A stretch of 64,000 nt of DNA from CAVZCK01 sp963773735 (GTDB lineage: Bacteria > Pseudomonadota > Alphaproteobacteria > Rhizobiales > Rhodomicrobiaceae), in the NCBI GenBank assembly GCA_963773735.1, contig CAVZCK010000021.1, positions 1 to 64,000 of the forward strand. The letters are read 5' to 3'. Position numbers and translations under genes: made by a program. Of the stretch, positions 19,706 through 27,067 are shown in pieces; position 1 is the stretch's first letter, and each line of letters opens with the position of its first letter. Under the pieces are notes generated by a model, which ran no database searches, had not been told where the DNA came from, and saw only the letters and a program-made list of their open reading frames with translations.

Positions 19706-20717
19706 GTGCCTGCCCAGACGATGAATGCGCGTGATTGGACAAAGATTCTCGGCCGCTATCGCGAGCCAAGCCATGCTCGCAGCCTGTTTGAACTGATCAT
19801 TACCGTGGGTCCGTTCGTGCTGCTTTGGGTGCTGATGTGGATCGCTCTCGATGTCGGCTATTGGCTCAGCCTGATCATCGCGTTGCCGGCGGCCGGCTTT
19901 CTCGTCCGCCTGTTCATGATCCAGCATGATTGCGGCCACGGCGCCTTCTTCCGCCACCGGCTTGTCAATGACTGGGTGGGGCGCGTGATCGGCACGCTGA
20001 CGCTCACGCCTTACGGTTTCTGGCGTCATAGCCACGCGGTCCATCATGCCAGCTCCGGCAATCTCGGGCGTCGCGGCATTGGTGACATTGCCACGCTGAC
20101 GGTTCGTGAATATCTCAGCCTGTCGTGGTGGGGCCGGCTCCGCTATCGGCTGTATCGCCACCCCATCGTCATGTTCGGCGTCGGTCCCGCCTATCTGTTC
20201 ATCCTGCAGCATCGGCTCCCGGTCGGCATGATGGGCAAGGGCTGGCAGCCCTGGCTCAGCACCATGGCCACGAATGCCGGCATTGCGTTCATCATCGTCG
20301 GGACAATGTGGCTCGTCGGCGTTGGGCCGTTCCTGCTCGTGCATGTCCCGATCACCCTGCTTGCCGCCTCGATCGGGGTCTGGCTGTTCTACGTCCAGCA
20401 CCAGTTCGAGGATACGTTTTGGACTGAGCCCCGCCAGCTGGAGCTTGCACGAGGCAGCCCTTCACGGCAGTTCGCATTACGATCTGCCGGGCGTCCTCCG
20501 CTGGTTCACCGCCAATATCGGCGTGCACCATGTGCACCACCTTTGCAGCCGAATACCGTATTATCGTTTGCCGCAGGTGCTGCGCGACCATCCCGAGCTC
20601 AAGGGCATGGGGCGGTTGACGCTTCTCCAGAGTTTTGGCTGCGTTCGGCTTACGCTCTGGGACGAAACCCGGCGGCGGCTGATTTCATTTAAGGAATTGT
20701 GTCAATCGCAGCCCTGA
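19706..20717 (+). CDS. Fatty acid desaturase (one frameshift near 20430)
   Basis: An inner-membrane di-iron desaturase of about 337 residues with all three His boxes: HDCGH (74-78), HSHAVHH (108-114) and, after a frame change near 20430, HHVHH near the C-terminus. Several hydrophobic helices separate the boxes. The pattern fits the omega-6/delta-12 acyl-lipid class, which inserts a cis double bond using O2 and an electron donor. The span is one base longer than a multiple of three, so a single inserted base explains the break. The start is either 19706 or the ATG five codons later (19721). It stands alone between the helicase and the arsenic island. Confidence 0.85.
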
Positions 20718-20762
20718 TGCCACGCGGATCACTGCGAGACGGCCTGCATCAACGAGCGTGCG

Positions 20763-20909
20763 CAGCCGCGCCAAGTCGCCCTGGCGCGCCAGGCGCTGAA
20801 GCGCATCAGCCAGCCGGATGACGTAGCCGAGATTGTCGCCTTCCCTGCATCCGACGCTGCGCGCTGCGTCACCGGCGACACCATTCGAGTAGGCGGCGGC
20901 TCAAAACTC
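20763..20909 (+). pseudogene. 3' remnant of a short-chain dehydrogenase/reductase gene
   Basis: In the frame read from about 20763 the translation gives LKRISQPDDVAEIVAF, then ASDAARCVTGDTIRV and GGGSKL. This is the conserved last 45 or so residues of SDR enzymes (Gln-Pro-Asp-Asp-Val, then Thr-Gly-Asp and Gly-Gly). The Rossmann N-terminus and catalytic Tyr-Lys are absent and the usual stop is lost, so the frame reads on to 20983. It is a scar at the junction between the desaturase and arsR, suggesting that the arsenic genes arrived next to a broken gene. Confidence 0.65.
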
Positions 20910-20953
20910 CAATCGTTATGCAATGGCCGGCTTGTGCGTGCCGCTTGTATTAT

Positions 20954-20988
20954 TTCAAAACTTGTTTCATCATTGAATTCATGAATTC
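20954..20988. promoter_or_regulatory. Candidate ArsR operator over the arsR start
   Basis: A perfect 14-bp palindrome, GAATTCATGAATTC (20975-20988), covers the chosen ATG, and TTCAA (20954) / TTGAA (20973) form a wider inverted repeat. ArsR repressors bind such dyads at their own promoters and are released by As(III). Assignment is from position and symmetry only. Confidence 0.4.
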
Positions 20989-21334
20989 CAACATGGCAAT
21001 CCGAGCGCTTGCCGCGCTCGCGCAGGACCACAGGCTGGCAATTTTCCGGCTGCTCGTCCGCCAAGGCAGCCCCGGAATTCCTGCCGGGGAAATCGGGGAG
21101 CGGATCGGCATCAGTCCGACCAGCGCCTCATTCCATCTGAAGGAGCTCACCCGCGCGGGGCTGATCAGCGCCCGGCGGGAGGGGCGCTTCATCCGCTATG
21201 CTTTCAACGCCGAGACCATGCGCGATTTGCTTGCCTTTCTGATGGAGGATTGCTGTCAGGGCCGGCCGGAACTGTGCGGCGATCTGTTCGCGAAGGTGAA
21301 ATGCAGGCCAAGGGAGGCATTGGTCGATGAGTAA
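20981..21334 (+). CDS. arsR: ArsR family arsenic-responsive repressor
   Basis: A 117-residue winged-helix repressor: ALAALAQDHRLAIFRLLVRQ, the recognition helix SPTSASFHLKELTRAG, then the wing ISARREGRFIRYAF. It lacks the ELCV box of the classical E. coli-type sensor. A cluster of C-terminal cysteines (Cys91, Cys92, Cys99 and Cys108, in EDCCQGRPELCG) is the likely As(III) site, as in ArsR forms with C-terminal thiols. ATG 20981 is chosen; ATG 20993 is also possible. It overlaps arsC by eight bases (ATGAGTAA), so the two are translationally coupled. Predicted to repress arsR-arsC-aqpS until arsenite binds. Confidence 0.88.
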   Translation: MNSNMAIRALAALAQDHRLAIFRLLVRQGSPGIPAGEIGERIGISPTSASFHLKELTRAGLISARREGRFIRYAFNAETMRDLLAFLMEDCCQGRPELCGDLFAKVKCRPREALVDE

Positions 21335-21851
21335 CCGCGTCTATAACGTGCTGTTTCTGTGTACGCATAATTCGGCGCGCTCGGTGATCGCCGAATGCAT
21401 CATCAACCGGCTCGGCGTCCGAGGATTCCGCGGCTTCAGCGCCGGCAGCGCCCCGCGCGGCAGCGTCCACCCCTATGCGCTCGATCTCTTGCGCAACCAG
21501 CATTACGACGTCAGCGGGCTGCGCTCGAAATCCTGGGATGAATTCGCTCAAATAGGCGCGCCGCAGATGGACTTTGTCTTCACCGTTTGCGATGACGCCG
21601 CCAATGAGGTGTGCCCGGTCTGGCCGGGACAGCCGATGACCGCCCATTGGGGCATTCCCGATCCGTCCGCGGTGAAAGGCACCGAAGCCGAAAAGCGCTA
21701 TGCCTTCGCCGATACCCACCGGATGCTCTACCAGCGCATCAGCATCTTCGTGAACCTGCCAATTGCTTCGCTGGACAAGCTGGCTCTGCAAAAGAAGCTG
21801 GACGCGATCGGCCGGACCCAATCGGCGTCTTCCCAAAGCGAGCCGGCCTGA
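21327..21851 (+). CDS. arsC: Arsenate reductase, low-molecular-weight phosphatase type
   Basis: A 174-residue cytoplasmic enzyme of the LMW-PTP fold, converting arsenate to arsenite. The catalytic P-loop is Cys12-THNSA-Arg18-Ser. Two further cysteines, Cys88 and Cys96, precede the loop HWGIPDPS, which holds the general-acid Asp; the three-cysteine relay resembles the thioredoxin-linked S. aureus enzyme, although the Cys88-Cys96 spacing is one residue longer. It sits between arsR and the aquaglyceroporin gene, with an eight-base overlap upstream and three bases before the next ATG. The product arsenite can leave through AqpS or, outside the cell, be oxidised by Aio. Confidence 0.92.
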   Translation: MSNRVYNVLFLCTHNSARSVIAECIINRLGVRGFRGFSAGSAPRGSVHPYALDLLRNQHYDVSGLRSKSWDEFAQIGAPQMDFVFTVCDDAANEVCPVWPGQPMTAHWGIPDPSAVKGTEAEKRYAFADTHRMLYQRISIFVNLPIASLDKLALQKKLDAIGRTQSASSQSEPA

Positions 21852-21854
21852 GCG

Positions 21855-22556
21855 ATGAACGCGAACGGCCTTACGCAAAGGCTGGGTGCGGAGTTTCTCG
21901 GCACCGCCTTTCTGCTCGCCACCGTCGTCGGCTCCGGCATCATGGCCGAGCGGCTCGCCGGCGGCAATGTGGCGATCGCGCTGCTCGGCAATACGCTGCC
22001 GACCGGCGCAATCCTCGTCGTGCTCATCACCATGCTGGGGCCGATCTCGGGCGCACATTTCAATCCGGCCGTGACCGGTGTCTTTGTTCTTCGCGGAGAC
22101 ATCAGTGCCGGCGAAGGCGCGGCCTATGTTGCGGCGCAGATTGCCGGAGGGCTTATCGGTGTGCTTGTCGCCCATCTCATGTTCGAGGTGCCGGTATTTC
22201 AGCTCTCCGTGAAGCTCCGAGAGGGCCCATCGCAATGGTTCGCCGAGTGGGTGGCAACTTTCGGGCTTGTTACGACCATCCTCCTGACCCTCAGGGCGAG
22301 AGCGTCCGCGATTCCGATGGCCGTCGGCCTTTACATCACCGCCGCCTATTGGTTCACCGCCTCGACCTCCTTCGCCAATCCGGCGGTGACGATTGCGCGC
22401 GCCTTCTCCGACACCTTTGCCGGCATTCGCCCGGCCGATGCGCCGGCCTTTGTCGTCGCTCAGATACTGGGAGCGGTTGCCGCGCTTTATCTCTGCCGGT
22501 GGCTGACAAGTTCGCCGGAGCGGGCGACCGAAGCCGCTCGAACGCCAGCGGAATGA
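21855..22556 (+). CDS. aqpS: Aquaporin/aquaglyceroporin family channel (AqpS-like arsenite channel)
   Basis: A 233-residue six-helix MIP channel with both pore motifs: NPA at 70-72 (GAHFNPAVTG) and NPA at 175-177 (FANPAVTIAR, followed by the conserved Arg). In Sinorhizobium meliloti an aquaglyceroporin in the ars operon replaces the ArsB pump and lets As(OH)3 flow out. The same substitution is implied here: no arsB, acr3 or arsA is present in the window, and the gene directly follows arsC. The gene order arsR-arsC-aqpS differs from the S. meliloti arsR-aqpS-arsC-arsH order, and no arsH is seen. Confidence 0.85.
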   Translation: MNANGLTQRLGAEFLGTAFLLATVVGSGIMAERLAGGNVAIALLGNTLPTGAILVVLITMLGPISGAHFNPAVTGVFVLRGDISAGEGAAYVAAQIAGGLIGVLVAHLMFEVPVFQLSVKLREGPSQWFAEWVATFGLVTTILLTLRARASAIPMAVGLYITAAYWFTASTSFANPAVTIARAFSDTFAGIRPADAPAFVVAQILGAVAALYLCRWLTSSPERATEAARTPAE

Positions 22557-22656
22557 CGTGAAGAGAGGCCTTGTCGACGTGAAAGAAGGACAGGAATTGA
22601 GCCAAATCTGCATGGAAAAAACATAATCGACGGAAACGCCAGTCAGGGAGTGCGCA

Positions 22657-23561
22657 ATGCTGAAACATCTTGCGCCCCGCCGCCTGATTCGAGACCATCC
22701 GGCGGCGGGATTGTCTGCGACTCATCGGAAGCGGCATGGTCGGCGTTGCTGCTCCCTGGGTCCAGCGTGCCCAATCCTCGTCCGGAGATCTTGCGCTCGG
22801 CCTCACGCCCGTCTTCCTCACCAATGATCTGGAGCTTCTGTCGGCGCTAAAGGCTTATCTCGAAACCGCGGTCGGGCGATCGATCAAGCTCGTGCTCAGG
22901 CGGACCTATGAGGACATCACCACGCTTCTCGTTTCGAGCCAGCTCGATGCGGCCTGGATCTGCGGCTATCCTTATGTCGCCTTTCGCGATCGCCTGGATC
23001 TCCTCGCTGCGCCGGTCTGGCGGGGCCGGCCGCTCTATCAGTCCTACATCATCGCCGGCAGCAATAACGCGGCCGCCTCGATCGACGAGTTGCGAGGCAG
23101 CGTCCATGCGTTTTCCGACCCCAACAGCAATTCCGGATATCTGGTGACCACGGCGCTCCTCGCCGAACGGGGGCTTCGGCCCGAGCATTTTTTCAGCCGC
23201 ATCTTCTTCACCTACGGCCATCGCAATGTCGTGCGCGCGGTCGCGGCCGGCCTTGCCGATTGCGGCAGCGTCGATGGCTATGTCTGGGAAGTCATGACGG
23301 AGACCGATCCTGAGCTGACTCGCGCGACGCGGATCGTGCGCAAATCGGAATGGCTTGGCTTTCCGCCGATTGCAACGCCGCGCGGCGCGTCTGGCCCGGC
23401 TTGAGGTGCAGGCCCTCCAGCAGGCCTTCGTCAATATGGCCGAGAATCGCGAAGGACAATTTGTGCTGCGCCTCTTGCGCCTTGACGGATTTGAGCGGGT
23501 CGAGCCGGCTCTGTTCGACGCGATCGCGGCCAAGTCCGATCTCGTCAGGCGCTTTGGATGA
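22657..23561 (+). CDS. aioX: AioX, periplasmic arsenite-binding protein (two frameshifts)
   Basis: A PhnD/TctC-like periplasmic binding protein of about 300 residues. The start at ATG 22657 has GGGAG six bases upstream. The signal region is broken near 22700; beyond the break the frame reads RRRDCLRLIGSGM, which looks like a Tat-type signal. The mature part (DLALGLTPVFLTNDLELL, CGYPYVAF, GSVHAFSDPNSNSGYLVTT) is typical of AioX, and a second break near 23390 shifts the last 55 residues. Family knowledge: AioX binds As(III) in the periplasm and passes the signal to the AioS kinase. Its stop (23559-23561) lies eight bases before the aioS start. Confidence 0.85.
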
Positions 23562-23568
23562 AGCCGCC

Positions 23569-25019
23569 ATGCAGATGTTGCTCAAGCCATCGGAATGGCC
23601 GATCACCATCAAGGTGCCGCTCCTGGTGATGGCGCTGATGCTGGGGATCAGCCTGGTTGTCTCCAACACGGTGCTTTCGCGGCTCGCAGACACGCAGGAG
23701 CGCCAGCTGCAGACGCTGAGCCGCGCCTATCTCGACGGGCTCAGCGCTAATCTTTTGCCTTACATCCTGCATGAAGATGTCTGGGATGTCTTTGACGCGC
23801 TTGACCGCGCGCGTTCCGCCTATCCGGGTCTGAACGCGCTGAATACGATCGTGCTCAACGCCTCGGACCGCGTGATCGCCGCAAGCGATCCCAAGTCCTT
23901 CCCGACTTCGCGTCCGGTGGCGCCGGAGGTCCTGCAAGGTCTCGATCGCGATGGCACCATTCACATCAACGAAAGCAAACGCACCGCAAGACTCTTGAGC
24001 GCCGTCAACATACAGGGCCAGCGGGTCGGCAGCATCTACGCCCAGCTCGATGTCTCGGCGTTGCTCGCGGAACGGCAGACGGTGCTCTGGCAGCTCGTTC
24101 TGACGAACGCGGTGATTACGCTGATCCTGACCGCCATCGGCTATTGGGCGGTTCGGCGCCTGGTGAAACCGGTGCGGACGCTCGGAGCCTATCTCGATCG
24201 CGGCAGCGACGGCCGATGGAAATCATCCCCGATGCGCAGCTCCGCTCGGCGAAGGGCGAATTCGAGCGGCTTTTCCGCCGCTACAATGCCATGGCGCGTG
24301 CCGCCAACGAACGCCTTGAGCTGGCAAACCAGCTTGCCAAAGAGGAGCGGCTTGCGAGCCTGGGGCGGCTCGCTTCCGGCATGGCGCATGAGATCAACAA
24401 TCCGCTGGGCGGCCTGTTCAACGCGCTGGATTCGCTGAAGCGCTACGGTGATCGCGAGGCGGTCCGCAGCGCGTCGATCAGTCTTTTGGAGCGAGGGCTG
24501 AGCGGCATTCGCGATGTCGTGAGTGCGACGCTCGTGACCTACCGGCAGTCGCATGAACGCAGCACTCTGGGTCGCGCGGATATAGAGGACCTGCGTTCTC
24601 TCATTCGGCCAGCGCTCCGGCAGAAAAGCCTCGTGCTGGCATGGGAGAACACCATCGAAAGCGATCTGGAACTGTCGAGGGCGAGCGTCAGGGATAGTGC
24701 GCTCAATCTTCTTCTAAATGCCTGCGCTGCATCGCCCGCGGGCGCATGCGTCTCCTTCAGCGCAAGGACGAGCGATCAGGCGGTCGAGATCGAGATTGGT
24801 GATGAGGGCGGCGGTCTGCCAGAGCCTTATCGAAGCTTTCTGGAAAATGGCGGCCCGGGGATCGTTCCGCTCAAGCAAGGCGATGGGCTTGGGCTTTGGA
24901 TGGTGCGCCGGCTTTTAGATGAGGCCGGCGCCTCGGTAAGCGTTGCGGCAGACGCCGGCGGCACGAGAATTCGGCTGAGCTTCCCGCTTGCCAGGGAGGA
25001 TGTGCGCGATGTTGCTTGA
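23569..25019 (+). CDS. aioS: AioS sensor histidine kinase (one frameshift near 24205)
   Basis: A two-transmembrane sensor kinase of about 483 residues. Helix 1 spans about residues 13-33 (VPLLVMALMLGISLVVSN), a periplasmic domain of about 150 residues follows, then helix 2 and a HAMP-like linker where the frame breaks. The kinase core has the H-box MAHEINNPLGG (His near 274), the N-box SALNLLLNA, and G boxes IGDEGGGLP and GDGLGLWMV. It is expected to respond to AioX-As(III) and phosphorylate AioR. The span is one base short of a codon multiple. The stop overlaps the aioR start by 11 bases. Confidence 0.88.
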
Positions 25020-26329
25020 AGGCAGAACGATCGCCGTGATCGAAGACGATCCGATCATGGGCGAATCTCTCGTCCAAAGCCTGGGGCTGGAGGGCGCCAA
25101 GGTCAGGCTTTATCCGTGCGCGAAGGCGGTCGGAGATGGCGCCTTCCTCCGCGATCTCGATCTGATCGTCTGCGATATCCGCTTGCCCGATATGGACGGC
25201 CGGAGCCTGTTCCGGCATCTGAGCGCCAATTCAGACACGCCGCCTTTTCTGTTCATGACGGCCTATGGCGAGATCGACCAGGCCGTGGCGCTGATGCGCG
25301 AGGGAGCGGCCGACTATCTGACAAAGCCTTTCGAGATGGCGGTTTTCCTGCGCAAGGTCCAAAGCTCGCTTCGGCCCGTATCGAGCGCGAGCGGCGACGC
25401 CGCGCTCGGGAGTCTCGCCCGCCATGCGCGACGTCGACAAGCTCGTTCGCATTGTCTCGACGATCGAAAGCCCGGTCATGATGACGGGAGAGACCGGTGC
25501 CGGCAAAGAGGTCTGCGCCCGCTTCCTGCATCAGCTATCGAAACGGCGCGGACCGTTCATGGCCGTCAACTGCGCGGCGATCCCGGCCGATCTGCTTGAA
25601 AGCGAGCTGTTCGGCCATGAGGCGGGAGCTTTCACCGGCGCGAATAAGCGCCATCTCGGATATGCCGAGCGCGCTGGCGCCGGAACGCTGTTTCTCGACG
25701 AGATCGGCGATCTGCCTCTGCCGCTCCAGGCCAAGCTCTTGCGGCTCGTCGAGGACCGGCATTTCTACCGTCTCGGCGGCGAAAGCCCGATCCCGTTTGC
25801 GGCGCGTCTCGTCTCCGCGACCAACGCCGATCTTAACGCGCTGATGGAGGCAAGACGGTTCCGCTCGGATCTTTACTACCGCATCAACGTCGTCGAGATC
25901 AGGATCCCGCCGCTGCGCGAGCGGCCGGAGGATATCCCGTGGCTGATGGGCCAGTTCTTTGCCCATTTCGCCGGCGATCGCGAAAGGCCAATTCGCGGCT
26001 TCAGCGATCCGGCCGAACAGGCGGCCCTTGCCCACCCCTGGCCAGGCAATGTGCGAGAGCTGAGAAACCGCGTTGAGCGCGCCGTTGCGCTGAATGTCGG
26101 CGGATGGATCTCGCCGGAAGATCTGTTCCCCGAGAAGCGATCCCTCGCGGCGACCGCGCAAACGCCTCCCCGATCGCTCGCGGACGCGCGAGAAGCCGCC
26201 GAGAAGCAGCAGATCATGCTGACGCTCACGGACAATGATGGACAGATCGGCAAGACCGCCGAGGTGCTTGGCGTTTCCCGGACGACACTCTGGGAGAAGA
26301 TGAAGCGTTATAGCATTGCCGAACACTGA
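25009..26329 (+). CDS. aioR: AioR, sigma-54-dependent (NtrC-type) response regulator (one frameshift near 25420)
   Basis: About 440 residues in three domains. The receiver (1-120) has acidic pair Glu-Asp-Asp 12-14, phospho-acceptor Asp56 (VCDIRLPDMDG) and Lys in YLTKPFE. The AAA+ domain has Walker A GETGAGKE, the sigma-54 contact loop GAFTGA, Walker B LFLDEIGD, and the arginine-finger region. The C-terminal Fis-type helix-turn-helix reads GQIGKTAEVLGVSRTTLWEK. One extra base near 25420 separates the receiver from the AAA+ domain. ATG 25009 is used; an in-frame GTG or ATG slightly upstream is less likely. It should activate aioBA, whose upstream region carries a sigma-54 promoter and twin palindromes. 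Confidence 0.9.
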
Positions 26330-26355
26330 CCATCATGGCGCGGCAGTCGTCGCCA

Positions 26356-26373
26356 TGTTCGGAAACCCGAACA
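26356..26373. promoter_or_regulatory. Distal palindromic activator site upstream of aioB
   Basis: A perfect dyad TGTTCGG-AAAC-CCGAACA lies about 113 bases before the -24 element of the aioB promoter. It is nearly identical to the second site 33 bp downstream. Probable AioR-binding site. Confidence 0.7.
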
Positions 26374-26388
26374 TTCCGTTGCCGCCAG

Positions 26389-26406
26389 TGTTAGGAAAAC
26401 CGAACA
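26389..26406. promoter_or_regulatory. Proximal palindromic activator site upstream of aioB
   Basis: The dyad TGTTAGG-AAAA-CCGAACA has one mismatch between arms and is flanked by a further G/C pair. It starts exactly 33 bp (about three helical turns) after the first site, placing both on one DNA face, as expected for cooperative binding of an NtrC-type activator. Confidence 0.7.
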
Positions 26407-26468
26407 CGGATCTACCTGGTGCAGGGCGAAGTTATTGAAACATAACGATAAAATATAGTCCTCTCCTC

Positions 26469-26483
26469 TGGTACGGCGCTTGC
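26469..26483 (+). promoter_or_regulatory. Sigma-54 promoter of aioBA (-24/-12)
   Basis: TGGTACG-GCGC-TTGC matches the -24/-12 consensus TGGCACG-N4-TTGC with one change and has the invariant 10-bp distance between GG and GC. It lies 45 bases before the aioB start, which has a strong AGGGGAGGA ribosome site. It agrees with the sigma-54 contact motif in AioR. Confidence 0.85.
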
Positions 26484-26528
26484 TCTTCATGTCCGTACTG
26501 CAACGGACCAAAAAAGGGGAGGAAGCGC

Positions 26529-27053
26529 ATGAAACGTTGCCGAAATCTCGTCGATGTCGGTCGCCGTCAGTTCTTGCGGGGAACCAGCATCGCCGCCGCG
26601 GGGCTCGCCGCCACCGCGACGCTGCCGCAGCAAGCCAAAGCGGCGCCGTCGCTCGCAAGGGTGTCCTATCCCTCGAACCGCCTGGCGAATATCAAGGATC
26701 TGAAAGTCAACGAACCCGTCGACGTCAGCTATCCGGATGCCGACGCGCCGGGCGTGCTCTTGAAGCTTGGCCATCGCGTCGAAGGCGGCGCCGGTCCCGA
26801 CGGTGATGTGGTCGGTTTCTCGACCGTCTGTCCGCATAAGGGCTTTCCCCTGACCTATAACAGCTCCGATCGAAGTCTGAATTGCCCCGGCCACTATTCC
26901 CGCTTCGACGTGGAAAAAGGCGGCCAGGAGATCTGGGGCCAGGCGACGCAGAACCTCCCACAATACAGCCTCCGCGTGGACGACAAGGGCGACATCTATG
27001 CCGAAGGGCTGGATGAGCTGCTCTATGGACGTCTGAGCAACGTACTGTCGTAA
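26529..27053 (+). CDS. aioB: Arsenite oxidase small (Rieske) subunit
   Basis: A 174-residue Rieske [2Fe-2S] protein exported with its partner by the Tat system: RRQFLRG at 12-18 followed by a hydrophobic stretch to about residue 38. Cluster ligands are Cys101 and His103 (CPHKGF) and Cys119 and His122 (CPGHYS). Phe106 and Gly121 stand where the betaproteobacterial enzyme has the cysteines of a disulfide; loss of that disulfide is known from the alphaproteobacterial Rhizobium NT-26 enzyme. The subunit takes electrons from AioA and passes them to a soluble cytochrome or azurin. First gene after the sigma-54 promoter; 14 bases before aioA. Confidence 0.95.
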   Translation: MKRCRNLVDVGRRQFLRGTSIAAAGLAATATLPQQAKAAPSLARVSYPSNRLANIKDLKVNEPVDVSYPDADAPGVLLKLGHRVEGGAGPDGDVVGFSTVCPHKGFPLTYNSSDRSLNCPGHYSRFDVEKGGQEIWGQATQNLPQYSLRVDDKGDIYAEGLDELLYGRLSNVLS

Positions 27054-27067
27054 GGGAGGATTGGACC

